Below, piece by piece: positions 53,388 to 63,910 of a stretch of 64,000 nucleotides of DNA. The translations under genes were made by a program, and so were the position numbers. The DNA lies in the NCBI GenBank assembly GCA_022821545.1, contig JAJEDJ010000019.1, positions 1 through 64,000 on the forward strand. The letters are read 5' to 3'. The notes beneath the pieces are model-generated. The model saw only the letters and a program-made list of their open reading frames with translations. It made no database searches and was not told the DNA's origin. Origin of the DNA: Caldilineaceae bacterium. Lineage in GTDB: Bacteria > Chloroflexota > Anaerolineae > Caldilineales > Caldilineaceae. Within the stretch, counting starts at the first letter, position 1. Every line of letters starts with the position of its first letter.

Positions 53388-54038
53388 CTACTGGCCGTAG
53401 CCGGTGACAACCATCGAATCCTCAGCGTCGAGGAGCACGGCGCCGATGATATTCGACTGAACTTTCTCCAGTACTTCCTTGGCCCGCTGCGCCTGTTCGC
53501 GCCTGGTGCGCCCTGCCGTTACGGCCAATAGGGTTCCGTCTACCCGGCTGGCCCAGAGAGCCGCATCGGTAACGGCCAGCACAGGGGGGGCATCGACAAG
53601 GACATAGTCCGCTTCGGCGGTCAGGGTTTCGAGCAGTTCGGCAAGCCTCTTGTGACTGAGGAGCGCCACCGGGTTGGGCGGGAGAGGCCCGGCTGCAAGG
53701 AGACGAAGGTGGGAGACCTGCGTGTCCACCAGCGGCGGTTCGCCCCCGTGCTGCAACCAGTCCGTCAAGCCGGCCTCCCCTCTGACACCGAAGATTACAT
53801 GCTGGAGAGGACGGCGCAAATCGCCGTCGACGACGATCACCCGGTCGCCGGCGTCAGCCATTACGACGGCGAGATTGGCCAGGGCGTCGCTCTTGGCGGT
53901 CTCCATGTCAGGGCAGGCGACAAGCAATGAGTTCAGGCCGATGCCCAGCCCGGAGAATTCGATGTTCGTGCGAAGACTCTGGAAGGCTTCGGCAGCGGCG
54001 CTGCGGGGCGCAGTCAATGTAACCAGGTCTGAGGACAT
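53388..54038 (-). CDS. CpsD/Wze-like exopolysaccharide ATPase with degenerate P-loop
   Basis: A 216-residue BY-kinase-like protein. It aligns with tyrosine kinases of exopolysaccharide assembly: EAFQSLRTNIEFSG, the Walker A' VIVVDGDLRRP and the Walker B-like YVLVDAPPVL are conserved. The Walker A position reads CPDMETAKSDALANLA, without the GEGKS of active kinases, and the C-terminal Tyr cluster is reduced to a single Tyr (GYGQ). It probably lost kinase activity or acts as a scaffold for the Wzz-type partner upstream. Confidence 0.8.
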   Translation of the reverse strand: MSSDLVTLTAPRSAAAEAFQSLRTNIEFSGLGIGLNSLLVACPDMETAKSDALANLAVVMADAGDRVIVVDGDLRRPLQHVIFGVRGEAGLTDWLQHGGEPPLVDTQVSHLRLLAAGPLPPNPVALLSHKRLAELLETLTAEADYVLVDAPPVLAVTDAALWASRVDGTLLAVTAGRTRREQAQRAKEVLEKVQSNIIGAVLLDAEDSMVVTGYGQ

Positions 54039-54101
54039 CTACCAATCCTTTGCGGAGTTCACTGGGGCAGTGTTAGCAGTTCTCGGAGAGCTACCCGTCC
54101 C

Positions 54102-54815
54102 CTAGGCGCTGACGGCCGGCGTGGGAATACCTTCTCGCAGGTCGGCCTTTGCGGCCGAACCGGAGGTCGTTACCGGAATCGCCCCGAGAACGGCCAGATC
54201 AAGCGTCCTTTCCACAGAATCGGGTGTGCGGAGGAAACCGCTTTCGATCCAGACTATCAACAGAATCAGGCCTACGCCCAGAAGGAAGCCGAGGACCGCG
54301 CCCGCCATGGCATTGATGAGAGGCTGCGGCTGGTAGGGGGCGCCCTCGATGACACTGCTGACGATCTTGACCTCGATGCGGTCGCGTTTGTCCTGTTGAG
54401 CGTAGTAGGCGGTCCGTTCGTCGACAAAGTATTCCGCCAGCGTCAGCGCCATTTCCTCCGAGACGATTTTGTCCCTGGACCGGGCTTCTATTTCGATGGT
54501 GAAAGTGGAGGAATCGGGCGCAACGTTCGTCAGTCTCAGAAACTCGTTCGGGTGCATGTCCAGCTGCGCACGTGCGATCACTTCCTCGGCAACTTCAAAT
54601 GTCTGTAGATTGAGCACGAAGTTGCGCATCAGTTCCTTGGCCGAGTTCCCCAGCCCCCAGTCCGGACGGGCGGGCACGGTACTGACATGGACCGTCGCCC
54701 TGTACATCTCCACCTGGAAGTAGCTGACTCCGTAGGAGAGCGCGCTTGCCAGCAGGATGGATACGATGAGTATCCAGCCGAACCGCCGCACTACTCCGCT
54801 GTATTCCTGTATCAC
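54102..54815 (-). CDS. Wzz-type chain-length determinant protein (second copy)
   Basis: A 237-residue two-helix membrane protein. The first segment (FGWILIVSILLASALSYGVSYF) and the second near residue 175-195 (AMAGAVLGFLLGVGLILLIVWIESG) enclose an extracytoplasmic domain with a coiled-coil tendency. Such polysaccharide co-polymerases set chain length and activate CpsD-type partners. The GTG at 54815 has GGAGG 6 nt upstream; the TTG at 54848 is less likely. Confidence 0.8.
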   Translation of the reverse strand: MIQEYSGVVRRFGWILIVSILLASALSYGVSYFQVEMYRATVHVSTVPARPDWGLGNSAKELMRNFVLNLQTFEVAEEVIARAQLDMHPNEFLRLTNVAPDSSTFTIEIEARSRDKIVSEEMALTLAEYFVDERTAYYAQQDKRDRIEVKIVSSVIEGAPYQPQPLINAMAGAVLGFLLGVGLILLIVWIESGFLRTPDSVERTLDLAVLGAIPVTTSGSAAKADLREGIPTPAVSA

Positions 54816-54895
54816 GAACGCCTCCAATTCGCTGGACCGGCTGCGCAATGGACCGCGGCAGGCTGCGCCGAGGTCGATACGCGCCCGGCCCGCGT

Positions 54896-55591
54896 CTATT
54901 TGCGCTGCTTGGGGACGGCGACCAGCAGGGGCAGTCCCAGTTCTTCCAACTCAGTTCTGCGGCGCACGGTATCGTCCAGGTATTCCTGCAGGAAGGCCAG
55001 GCCGGCGCCGGCGACCAGGGCCAGCAGGATGCGCAAGGGCAGTTCGACGCGCTGGCGGGCGCTGGGGCCCACCGGGACGACGGCAGGCGGATCCATGACC
55101 TGAACGCCGGCGCCCTGGGTTCCCAGCTGGGCGAAGTAGGCGGCTGCGTTCTCCTCCAATTCGGCCACTGCGGCGGCGCCGATCTCTTGCAACTGCGCGG
55201 CATCATGCCAGTTAAAGGTGAGGCGGATGATGCGGTGCTGTTTGCCTGTGTTGGCGCTTGCGCTGAGCAGGCCGGCCGGGATGGCGATCTCCTTTGCGGC
55301 CAGACGGGCGTTTACGGCATTTGCGAACAGGCCGGATGCGAGTACCTCGGTGAAATCGTCAACGAGGTATTCGCTGGTCATCCAGGCGTAGTAGCGGGGG
55401 TCGTACTCCCCATCCTCGACGCCTTCGAGCGGCAGCACGCCAACCAGAATGCGCATCGAGGCGCTGTACGCCGGGGGCGGCGCCTGCCAGGGACGCAGCT
55501 GCAGTGCGCTGAATAGGGCCACCAGGACGGGAAGGAGGAGGGGCGCGGCCCAGCGCCTCCTCAAGATCGCCCAGTATTCCCTAATTTCCAT
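54896..55591 (-). CDS. Wzz-type chain-length determinant protein (first copy)
   Basis: A 231-residue protein beginning MEIREYWAILRRRWAAPLLL, the usual cytosolic start before the first membrane helix of Wzz. A second helix is near 187-205 and the end is cytoplasmic and charged. It is only weakly similar to the next Wzz-like gene, so the two may form a hetero-oligomer. It is the first gene of the exopolysaccharide cluster, 10 bp after mutS2. Confidence 0.8.
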   Translation of the reverse strand: MEIREYWAILRRRWAAPLLLPVLVALFSALQLRPWQAPPPAYSASMRILVGVLPLEGVEDGEYDPRYYAWMTSEYLVDDFTEVLASGLFANAVNARLAAKEIAIPAGLLSASANTGKQHRIIRLTFNWHDAAQLQEIGAAAVAELEENAAAYFAQLGTQGAGVQVMDPPAVVPVGPSARQRVELPLRILLALVAGAGLAFLQEYLDDTVRRRTELEELGLPLLVAVPKQRK

Positions 55592-55601
55592 GGCCGGCCG
55601 C

Positions 55602-58091
55602 CTAGCCTTCGTCGGTCATCAGATTGGCGACCGTCACGCCATCATCGCCCTCGCCGAGTACGCCGGGGCGGTATTTGCTCACCAGGGGATGACCCTTCAA
55701 AGCGGCGCGAACGGCATCCCGCATTGCGCCGGTTCCTTTGCCATGAATGATGCGTACCCAGGGAAGGTTCTCGAGATAGGCGTCATCGAGATAGCCTTCC
55801 AACCGCTGCAGGCCGGCTTCCACCCTCTCACCGCGCAGATCGATTTCCGTCAGGGCGTCCGAGCCGGCGGCGGCGGCTTTGGGCTTCGTCTGTATTCTTA
55901 CAGCGGGTTGGGGGACCGGCGAAGGCTCTGATTGGGCCTTGCTGCGCAGCTCAAGCCGGCGAACGGGCAGTTTGAGGCGGAAGTTGCCAACCTGCACGTC
56001 GGCCTCGTGCGGCACGCCCTGGCGATTCTCTACGGCGATCACTTCGCCGGTTGCCTGGAGGTTGGGGACGAAGACACGGTCTCCCTTTTCGATAGGCCCG
56101 CGAATACGGGCGTCCGGCGCTCCCGGGGTTGCGACGTCCTGTTCGACGCGGCCGTCAGTATCGAGCTGGCGTCGTCCAACAGTTTGAGTGGCCTGTTGCA
56201 GGAACTGTGTGTGGGCGTCCTGACTGTCGATGCCGCCTTTTGCCATGCGCCGGCGAAAGGCGTCGATCTCCCTTCTTATCTCGGCCAGCTCATTCTGCAT
56301 TGTCGTGCGGGTCTCCGCTACGACCTGGCGGCGGGCCTCTTCGATTCTGGCCAGCTGGTAACGCAGGTCCTCTTCGGCGACATGGGCGCGACTTTCCCTT
56401 TCTTTGGCGTGATCCAGGACGCGCTTGGCCTCCTGGCGGGCGCGGCGCACGTCCTCGAGCATGGCTTCAACTTCGAGGGATTCCGGGCGCGACATTCTTT
56501 CGGCGTCATCGACGATGACGGGATTGAGGCCGAGCCTGCGGGCGATGGTCAGGGCGTTGGAGCGGCCGGGCAGGCCGATACTGAGCTCAAAGGTAGGGCT
56601 CAGGTTTTCGACGTCGAATTCGACGGAGGCGTTGCGAACGCCGGCGGTGTTGTGGGCATAGAGTTTGAGATCGCTGTAGTGGGTCGTGGCCAGCGTGGTG
56701 ATGCCGCGATCGCGCAGGTTCTCCAGGAGAGCGGCGGCGAGGGCGGAACCTTCGTCGGGGTCGGTGCCGGCGCCGAGTTCATCGAGCAGGACGAGGCTCT
56801 GGGGGTCGGCCTCTTCCAGGATGCTGATGATATTGGTCATGTGACTTGAAAAAGTGCTCAAGTTCTGTTCGATGGACTGTTCGTCGCCGATGTCTGCGTA
56901 AACGCCTTCAAATACGGAGAGAGAGCTGCCTTCCTCGACGGGGATCATCAGGCCCGACTGCGCCATGAGAGTCAAGAGGCCGACGGTCTTGAGGGTTACG
57001 GTCTTGCCGCCGGTATTGGGGCCGGTTACGACAAGAATGTAGCAGTCGTCGTCGAAATAGACGTCAATCGGGACGACGGAATCGGGGTCCAGCAGAGGAT
57101 GGCGGGCCTGGCGGAAGTTGAGGACGGAGCCGGGGTGCTGGATCGTGCGTTCTTCTTTGGTCTCTTCGTCGATTCCGGCGAAGATTTCGGCGCGTTTCTG
57201 CTGGAAGGGCAGGATCTCGGGCGCGGTGGCTTCCATTTCGAGGGCGTACTTGGCCTTGGCGAAGGTGAAGTCGAGCTGGGAGAGAATCTGCACGTTGCGG
57301 CTGATGTAGTGCCCTTCGTCGGCAACCAGGTCCGAGAGTTCGGTAAGGATGCGGCGCACCTCTTTCTCTTCCGCCAGCTCCAGTTCGCGCACGGCGTTGT
57401 TCTGCTCGACGACGGTCAGCGGTTCGATGAAGAAGGTGGCGCCGCTCGCAGACTGGTCGTGAACGATGCCCTGCACCTGCCCCTTATACTCGGACCGCAC
57501 GGGAATGACATAGCGGCCCTGGCGCTGGGTGACGATTGATTCCTGCAGAAAGGGGATGATTTCAGTGTTCTGGACCAGTCTGTCCAGTGTACTGAGGAGC
57601 CTGTCCTGCGCGACGCGCAGCTGGGCGCGGATCCGGCCCAGCTCCGGGGAAGCGCTGTCGACGACCTCGGCGCGGTCGTTGATGCAACGGCTGATTTCGC
57701 CGATCACGTGTTCACAGGGCTCGATGGAGAAAGCAATGTCGGCCAGTCGCGGAAATTGACGGTTGAGACGGGTCAAGGTATTGCGAAGCGTGCGGGCGCG
57801 CATCAGGGTCGTGCGAACCTCGACCAGTTCGGTTGGAATCAGGATGCTGCCGCGTTCGGACTTGGCGACGAGGGCGCGCAGGTCGTAGACACCGCCAAAG
57901 TAGATGTCGGTCTTCTGGTCAAGGAGACGGCAGGCTTCGCCGGTCTGCTCCATCCAGTCGTTGATTGTACGCAGGTCGTCGCTGGGAAGGAGGGAAGAGG
58001 CCAGTTCGGCGCCGCCTTCGAAGGCGCAAAAGGTAGCCAGCCGCTGCAGGATTTTGTCGTATTCGAGAACGCGAATCGTGTGGGGATTCAT
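55602..58091 (-). CDS. mutS2: Endonuclease MutS2 (Smr-domain ribosome-collision/recombination factor)
   Basis: An 829-residue MutS-family protein without the mismatch-recognition domain. The ATPase has Walker A VTGPNTGGKTVTLKTVG and Walker B SLVLLDELGAGTDPDEG. A long coiled coil lies near 520-630. The C-terminal Smr domain has DLRGERVEAGLQRLEGYL and IIHGKGTGAMRDAV with the catalytic-type HGxG. It suppresses recombination and acts on collided ribosomes in other bacteria. The length is slightly above the usual 780-820. Confidence 0.93.
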   Translation of the reverse strand: MNPHTIRVLEYDKILQRLATFCAFEGGAELASSLLPSDDLRTINDWMEQTGEACRLLDQKTDIYFGGVYDLRALVAKSERGSILIPTELVEVRTTLMRARTLRNTLTRLNRQFPRLADIAFSIEPCEHVIGEISRCINDRAEVVDSASPELGRIRAQLRVAQDRLLSTLDRLVQNTEIIPFLQESIVTQRQGRYVIPVRSEYKGQVQGIVHDQSASGATFFIEPLTVVEQNNAVRELELAEEKEVRRILTELSDLVADEGHYISRNVQILSQLDFTFAKAKYALEMEATAPEILPFQQKRAEIFAGIDEETKEERTIQHPGSVLNFRQARHPLLDPDSVVPIDVYFDDDCYILVVTGPNTGGKTVTLKTVGLLTLMAQSGLMIPVEEGSSLSVFEGVYADIGDEQSIEQNLSTFSSHMTNIISILEEADPQSLVLLDELGAGTDPDEGSALAAALLENLRDRGITTLATTHYSDLKLYAHNTAGVRNASVEFDVENLSPTFELSIGLPGRSNALTIARRLGLNPVIVDDAERMSRPESLEVEAMLEDVRRARQEAKRVLDHAKERESRAHVAEEDLRYQLARIEEARRQVVAETRTTMQNELAEIRREIDAFRRRMAKGGIDSQDAHTQFLQQATQTVGRRQLDTDGRVEQDVATPGAPDARIRGPIEKGDRVFVPNLQATGEVIAVENRQGVPHEADVQVGNFRLKLPVRRLELRSKAQSEPSPVPQPAVRIQTKPKAAAAGSDALTEIDLRGERVEAGLQRLEGYLDDAYLENLPWVRIIHGKGTGAMRDAVRAALKGHPLVSKYRPGVLGEGDDGVTVANLMTDEG

Positions 58092-58259
58092 CAGTTAACC
58101 CTGGCACAAAAATGGTGCGATCATGGGCCGATCATATCACAGCGCGTACTTTGAATCCAAAGCAAGGGGAGGAGGCAGAGGGCGGCTTTTGGACGCCGCG
58201 GCGGGGCGGCAATGGGCCGGCAATGGGCCGGCTGCAAGCGTGCCCCGCTCATGAGCTAC

Positions 58260-59243
58260 CTACATGTGATACCCAAGCCGCCTCAGGAGATTCTCCTTGC
58301 GGCGCCACTTCTGCAATACCTTCACCCAGAGCTCCAGGTAGACGCGAGTTCCGACCATTTCTTCGATTTCCGGGCGGGCGGCCTGGCCGATTTTCTTGAT
58401 CATGGAGCCTTTGCCGCCCAATACGATGCCCTTCTGGCTGTGGCGCTCCACGTAGAGCGTGGCGGCGATATGTGTCATCTCGGCGCTGCGCTCGTTCCAC
58501 TCGGTCACGGATACGGCCAGGCTGTGCGGGATCTCCTGACGCAGAAGACTGAGGGCTTTTTCACGAACGATTTCGGCAGCGATGAATCGCATCGACAGGT
58601 CGGTGACCTGTTCGCTCGGGTAGTAGAGGGGGCCGGGAGGGAGAAGCTCTGCCAGCGCGGCGACAAGCGCTTCCACGCCATCCCCGGTTGCGGCGCTCAG
58701 CGTCAACACGGGGACGGACTCCTGACCTCCGCCGGCTACGGTCAGCCAGCGGAGGAGAGCCTGGTACTCGCGCTTCCGATCCTCGACGGGGGCGCCGGCG
58801 AGGCTGTCGACCTTATTTGCGCCGAGCAGCAGGAAGGGCAGCTCACCGGCTGCTTCGAGCACCTCCTTGAGCCGTTCGACGATATAGCGGTCCTCGTCGG
58901 TGGGGGGCGTGGTAATGTCCACCAGCCACAGAATTACGTCCGAATCGCTGGCAATCGCCTGTTCGGCCACGTTAACCATGTGTTTGCCGAGCTTGTTGCG
59001 GGGCTGGTGGATTCCGGGCGTGTCGAGGAAGATAAACTGGGCGCCGGCATCGGTGCGGATGCCGAGGATCTGGTCGCGGGTTGTCTGCGGTTTGTCGCTG
59101 GTGATGGCGATTTTCTGGCCGAGCAGGTTGTTCAGGAGGGTCGATTTGCCGACATTTGGACGTCCTATCACGGCGATGAATCCGCTGCGGAAGCCGTCCG
59201 GGAATTCATCAATTCCAGTTTCTGTTACCGCTTGGTTCATCAT
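58260..59243 (-). CDS. era: GTPase Era
   Basis: A 327-residue GTPase acting in 16S rRNA maturation. The G motifs are GRPNVGKST (G1), DTPGIHQPRN (G3), ANKVDS (G4) and SAATGDG (G5), followed by the C-terminal KH domain with KGIVLGGKGSMIKKIG. The first 18 residues are an extra polar extension. It precedes mutS2 on the same strand by 168 bp. Confidence 0.94.
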   Translation of the reverse strand: MMNQAVTETGIDEFPDGFRSGFIAVIGRPNVGKSTLLNNLLGQKIAITSDKPQTTRDQILGIRTDAGAQFIFLDTPGIHQPRNKLGKHMVNVAEQAIASDSDVILWLVDITTPPTDEDRYIVERLKEVLEAAGELPFLLLGANKVDSLAGAPVEDRKREYQALLRWLTVAGGGQESVPVLTLSAATGDGVEALVAALAELLPPGPLYYPSEQVTDLSMRFIAAEIVREKALSLLRQEIPHSLAVSVTEWNERSAEMTHIAATLYVERHSQKGIVLGGKGSMIKKIGQAARPEIEEMVGTRVYLELWVKVLQKWRRKENLLRRLGYHM

Positions 59244-59578
59244 GTATTCTCACAATAGACGGCGCCGGCCTGGCTGGATAAAGGGCGTGCAATTCGGCCC
59301 CGGCGCATTTTAGCACAAATGACTTGGCTTAGACTACACGGCATGGACGACTTGGCATGGACGACGCAGCATGAACGACTTGGCTTAGACGACGCAGTAT
59401 AAACGACGGATTCCCGAACGCGGTTCCCGAAGCAGACTCGATGAGCATATGTGCAGGGACGGCCGTGCGCGCCGGTGACGCGCGCAGCCTGGCGCGAACT
59501 GAGCGCAAGGGGAGCAGTTCAGGAGATCCTGTGGGAGGGGCGGCATCCGTCAGGCGGGCGAAGGAGGAAGGCGGCGTG
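59244..59578. other. Intergenic region between era and the tRNA cluster
   Basis: These 335 bases hold no gene. They include a 14-bp minisatellite (59319-59410) and a GC-rich stretch with short hairpins, for example GAACTG 59496-59501 with CAGTTC 59515-59520 and GCGCG/CGCGC near 59468-59484. No conserved ncRNA was recognised. Confidence 0.5.
59319..59410. repeat. Tandem minisatellite, 14-bp period (ACGACTTGGCATGG and variants)
   Basis: Six full 14-bp units and a partial seventh follow one another exactly in phase. Units 3 and 5 share ACGACTTGGC while units 4 and 6 share ACGACGCAG, giving an A-B-A-B higher-order pattern of 28 bp. It lies about 75 bp upstream of era. Confidence 0.85.
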
Positions 59579-59650
59579 TGGATCGGACAGGACTCGAACC
59601 TGTAACCCAGGAGTTATGAGCTCCTTGCTCTGCCATTGAGCTACCGATCC
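59579..59650 (-). tRNA. tRNA with CAU anticodon (elongator Met or Ile2)
   Basis: A 72-nt tRNA. The acceptor stem is GGATCGG/CCGATCC with discriminator A, the D arm GCTC/GAGC, the anticodon stem AGGAG/CTCCT with loop CTCATAA, and the T arm ACAGG/CCTGT. The three G:C pairs of an initiator anticodon stem are absent, so it is elongator Met or a lysidine-type Ile tRNA. CCA is not encoded. Confidence 0.93.
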
Positions 59651-59672
59651 AACTTTGGGAAGAAGGGCTGAG

Positions 59673-59743
59673 AGCGGGTAGTGGGGATCGAACCCACATC
59701 GTCGGCTTGGAAGGCCGGCGCTCTACCATTGAGCTATACCCGC
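59673..59743 (-). tRNA. tRNA-Gly (UCC)
   Basis: A 71-nt tRNA with acceptor GCGGGTA/TACCCGC, discriminator T, and anticodon loop CTTCCAA (anticodon TCC). The 27:43 pair of the anticodon stem is a C-A mismatch (CCGGC/GCCGA); the other arms pair well. CCA is not encoded. Confidence 0.93.
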
Positions 59744-59746
59744 AAG

Positions 59747-59820
<74 letters not shown>

Positions 59821-59885
59821 GTTCCGCGTCAAAGGATTATAGCCCAAATCCGGCGAAGAAACAATTTCGGGGGTGGACGGCAGTT

Positions 59886-60782
59886 CTAGCCGCCATTTGC
59901 GTTGCCGCAGTTTGAGACCAGCTCGTCGCGCCTTCCTCGCAGTTCAAGCCAGTCCAGCACGGCGATAGCGCTCGTGTATGCGGCGGCGGCGGCGCACCAA
60001 TTCTCGGCGCGGGCGAAGCCTTCGCCCAGCTGGACGTGCGCCCTCTGCAGCAGGTACTGAACGTCGCGATAGTCGGGGTCAATACGGTAGAGATCTTCCA
60101 GGAGACGAATCACCCTGGCCCAGTCTGCGCCCCAATAGGTCTTGACATCGACGTACAGGGCGATCATGTGCCGTTCCTGCCGGACCAGCGCGTTGTCCGG
60201 GTCCACTTCGAGGGCGCTGTCAAACAGCTGCACGGCCTCTTCCAGGTTTCCCTCGGCGACCACTGCCCTGGCCAGCTCGACGTAGGAAAAGAAGAGCAGC
60301 TGGTCGCGTTCAACGACTTTGTAATCGGGCTGCATGGTCTGTACGAGCGACAGGCGCTGGATGGCTTCCTGCCAACGGCCCTCTTCAAACAGGGCAACAG
60401 CCCCGGCCCACTCGACGTCGACGGCGGCCGGCTCGGCGACCGGCTGCGGAACGGTCTCGACGGGCTCGGTCGCGTCCAGGGCCAGGAGTGCGCTGTGGGC
60501 CGCGCCGTTTTGCGGGTCGACCTCTATTATCCGCTCGTAGACGGCGCGGGCTTCGTTGTACATGCCGGCGTCCCGCATGTCCGAAGCGCGCTGCAGGAGA
60601 ATGCCGACCTGTTGCCGCGCGTGCGCTTCAGCGCGCGTGAGGCCGTCGCGATAGCCCAGTAAGACCATTACAAGGATCACGATGATGGCCAGCCCGGTCG
60701 AGCCGGTTACGATGTACCAGACTGTCACCGGCATTCCGCGAAGGGTTAGCGGGGCATCGTTTATCCGCTGTTGCGTTTCCAT
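59886..60782 (-). CDS. Membrane-anchored TPR protein
   Basis: A 298-residue protein. A short cytoplasmic segment is followed by one membrane helix (about 20-43, WYIVTGSTGLAIIVILVMVLLG), then helical repeats. TPR-type pairs can be seen at YNEARAVYERIIEVDPQNGAAHSAL, WQEAIQRLSLVQTMQPDY, LEEAVQLFDSALEVDPDNALVRQ and WARVIRLLEDLYRIDPDY. Such proteins serve as scaffolds outside or at the membrane; no partner can be named. It is encoded downstream of metK (14 bp gap) and probably co-transcribed. Confidence 0.8.
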   Translation of the reverse strand: METQQRINDAPLTLRGMPVTVWYIVTGSTGLAIIVILVMVLLGYRDGLTRAEAHARQQVGILLQRASDMRDAGMYNEARAVYERIIEVDPQNGAAHSALLALDATEPVETVPQPVAEPAAVDVEWAGAVALFEEGRWQEAIQRLSLVQTMQPDYKVVERDQLLFFSYVELARAVVAEGNLEEAVQLFDSALEVDPDNALVRQERHMIALYVDVKTYWGADWARVIRLLEDLYRIDPDYRDVQYLLQRAHVQLGEGFARAENWCAAAAAYTSAIAVLDWLELRGRRDELVSNCGNANGG

Positions 60783-60796
60783 GTCCGGGGGGCGGT

Positions 60797-62011
60797 TCAG
60801 GCTGCGGCCTTTTGCAAGAGGTGGGCCTTGTCGGTACGTTCCCAGGGCAGAGAGATGTCGTCGCGGCCGAAATGTCCGTAGGCGGCGGTCTGCCGGTAGA
60901 TTGGACGGCGCAGGTCGAGATCGCGGATGATGGCGCCGGGCCGCAGGTCGAAGTGCTGGTGTATCAGTTTTTCGATCTCTTCATCACCGGTCGTGCCTGT
61001 GCCGAATGTTTCGACGTTGACGCTCAGCGGCCTGGCCACGCCGATGGCGTAGGCGATCTGGATTTCGCAGCGGTCGGCGAGGCCGGCGGCGACGATGTTT
61101 TTGGCGACCCAGCGGGCCGCGTAAGCGCCGCTGCGGTCTACTTTGGTGCAGTCTTTGCCGCTGAAGGCGCCGCCGCCATGCCGGCCCATGCCGCCGTAGG
61201 TGTCGACGATTATTTTGCGGCCGGTGAGGCCGGCGTCGCCCATGGGACCACCGACGACGAAGCGGCCGGTCGGGTTCACGTAGACCAGCATTTTATCATC
61301 GACGAGTTCCCCGGGCAGGGAGGGGATAATGCAATGTTCAGTTACCTGGCGCTCGATCTCTTCCTGGCAGACGTTGGGAAGGTGCTGCGTGCTGATCAGG
61401 ACGGTGTGGATGCGTTTCGGCCTGCCGTAACTGTATTCCACCGTCACCTGCGATTTGCCGTCGGGGCAGAGCCAGGGCAGTTCGCCGCCCTTGCGAAGGG
61501 TAGCAAGGCGGCGGCTGAGTTTATGGGCCAGGTAGATGGGCAGGGGCATCAGCGAGTCGGTCTCATTGCAGGCGAAGCCGAACATCATGCCCTGGTCGCC
61601 TGCGCCGACCGACTCGATCTCATCCTCCTCGCTGTCCATGGTGTCGTTCTTGAACTCCTGGGCCCGGTTCACGCCGAGAGCGATGTCGGGCGACTGCGAT
61701 GCAATGGCGACCTGCACGCCGCAGGTGTCGGCGTCGAAGCCCTTGGCGCTGTTGTCGAATCCGATCTCCTTGACGACCTTGCGTACGAGTTCATCGTAGT
61801 TCACTGAAGCGGTGGTCGTTATTTCACCGAGGAGAATTACAAATCCCGTTTTGACGGCGGCCTCGCAAGCGATACGCGCCTGGGGATCCTGGCAGATGAC
61901 GGCGTCAACGACGGCGTCGCTGATCTGGTCGCACATCTTGTCGGGGTGACCCTCCGTCACCGACTCGCTGGTGAAGAGAAGGGAAGGCGCGGTCATGAAG
62001 GTGCTGCTCAT
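60797..62011 (-). CDS. metK: S-adenosylmethionine synthetase
   Basis: A 404-residue enzyme that makes SAM from Met and ATP. Hallmarks are [41 protein letters not shown] and [19 protein letters not shown]. The start region reads ATGCAAATG; AGGAG sits 2-3 nt before the first ATG (62017) and 8 nt before the second (62011), so the second is preferred. It follows ahcY by about 45 bp, with a hairpin in the gap. Confidence 0.95.
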   Translation of the reverse strand: MSSTFMTAPSLLFTSESVTEGHPDKMCDQISDAVVDAVICQDPQARIACEAAVKTGFVILLGEITTTASVNYDELVRKVVKEIGFDNSAKGFDADTCGVQVAIASQSPDIALGVNRAQEFKNDTMDSEEDEIESVGAGDQGMMFGFACNETDSLMPLPIYLAHKLSRRLATLRKGGELPWLCPDGKSQVTVEYSYGRPKRIHTVLISTQHLPNVCQEEIERQVTEHCIIPSLPGELVDDKMLVYVNPTGRFVVGGPMGDAGLTGRKIIVDTYGGMGRHGGGAFSGKDCTKVDRSGAYAARWVAKNIVAAGLADRCEIQIAYAIGVARPLSVNVETFGTGTTGDEEIEKLIHQHFDLRPGAIIRDLDLRRPIYRQTAAYGHFGRDDISLPWERTDKAHLLQKAAA

Positions 62012-62030
62012 TTGCATTTCTCCTGCCCGC

Positions 62031-62048
62031 CGCCTCAGCGGCGGCGTG
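62031..62048 (-). promoter_or_regulatory. GC hairpin between ahcY and metK
   Basis: CCGCCGC (62031-62037) and GCGGCGG (62042-62048) form a perfect 7-bp stem with a 4-nt loop. On the minus strand it ends just before the metK ribosome site, with no U-tract. It may influence metK translation or mRNA processing. Confidence 0.5.
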
Positions 62049-62056
62049 CGACGGTC

Positions 62057-63355
<1,299 letters not shown>

Positions 63356-63398
63356 TCACGAACGTTGCGTGTATAGATATGGAGGAAATTTTGGAGTT

Positions 63399-63424
63399 CG
63401 AGCGTAGCATTACTCCCTCGCTCG
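63399..63424. promoter_or_regulatory. Inverted repeat upstream of ahcY
   Basis: CGAGCG (63399-63404) and CGCTCG (63419-63424) form a 6-bp inverted repeat with a 14-nt loop, 59 bp before the ahcY ATG and just after the small upstream gene. It could be a weak terminator or leader structure. Confidence 0.3.
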
Positions 63425-63433
63425 CATACACCT

Positions 63434-63910
63434 CTAGTCACTTAGCACATCGGCTAAGTGGGAACAACATTCCGCTAACGTAATCGGGAACTTTCGACGA
63501 TGGAACTCAATGTGGTTGCAGGGGTCGAGAAACTTCACTCTTTCTGCCCTGTGAAGCTCTCTGCCATGAACCGCAATGGGGCGAAATCTCACTTTGGCAT
63601 CTCCAGGAATGAGTCTCTCTGCTACAGACGCACCTGTCCGGAGTTGAGGGAGGAATTTACTTGCTCTAGGGGGGCTCTTGGTCAATTCAATAGGTGCGAC
63701 CCACTCAAATGAATTGTCTCTTCCACCACCAACGAATAGGAAATCGCAACGCGGTTCGTCTGGATGAACGGGAGTTCCATCGCGTTCTAAACCAAGCAAA
63801 ACAAAAGTCTCTGGCGCATTTTCCATCGATAGGGAGCATCCGCGGTCGCAACAAATTTCCGTATGGCATCTTTCGTCAGTGCCTTCTCGAACTTTCTGTT
63901 CCGCTAACAC
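63434..63910 (-). CDS. Small protein with PD-(D/E)xK nuclease-like pattern
   Basis: A 158-residue protein, not matched to a named family. A central EPRCDFLFVGG (RCD 54-56) followed by APIELTKSP (E75, K78) resembles the D...ExK core of small putative PD-(D/E)xK nucleases (RCD-hydrophobic then ELK), here as E-x-x-K. Cysteines cluster near the N-terminus (C15, C20, C21, C25) and C-terminus (CC 148-149). The start is GTG 63910, with GGGAGGAG upstream; its first base is the last base of the upstream stop (TAGTG). The DNA is AT-richer than the metabolic genes nearby. Nuclease function is an inference. Confidence 0.6.
   Translation of the reverse strand: MLAEQKVREGTDERCHTEICCDRGCSLSMENAPETFVLLGLERDGTPVHPDEPRCDFLFVGGGRDNSFEWVAPIELTKSPPRASKFLPQLRTGASVAERLIPGDAKVRFRPIAVHGRELHRAERVKFLDPCNHIEFHRRKFPITLAECCSHLADVLSD

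Noticed and set aside
59411-59578. Structured ncRNA (SRP RNA or T-box) between era and tRNAs
   Set aside because: Short hairpins exist, but neither the SRP apical loop motif nor a T-box core was recognised.
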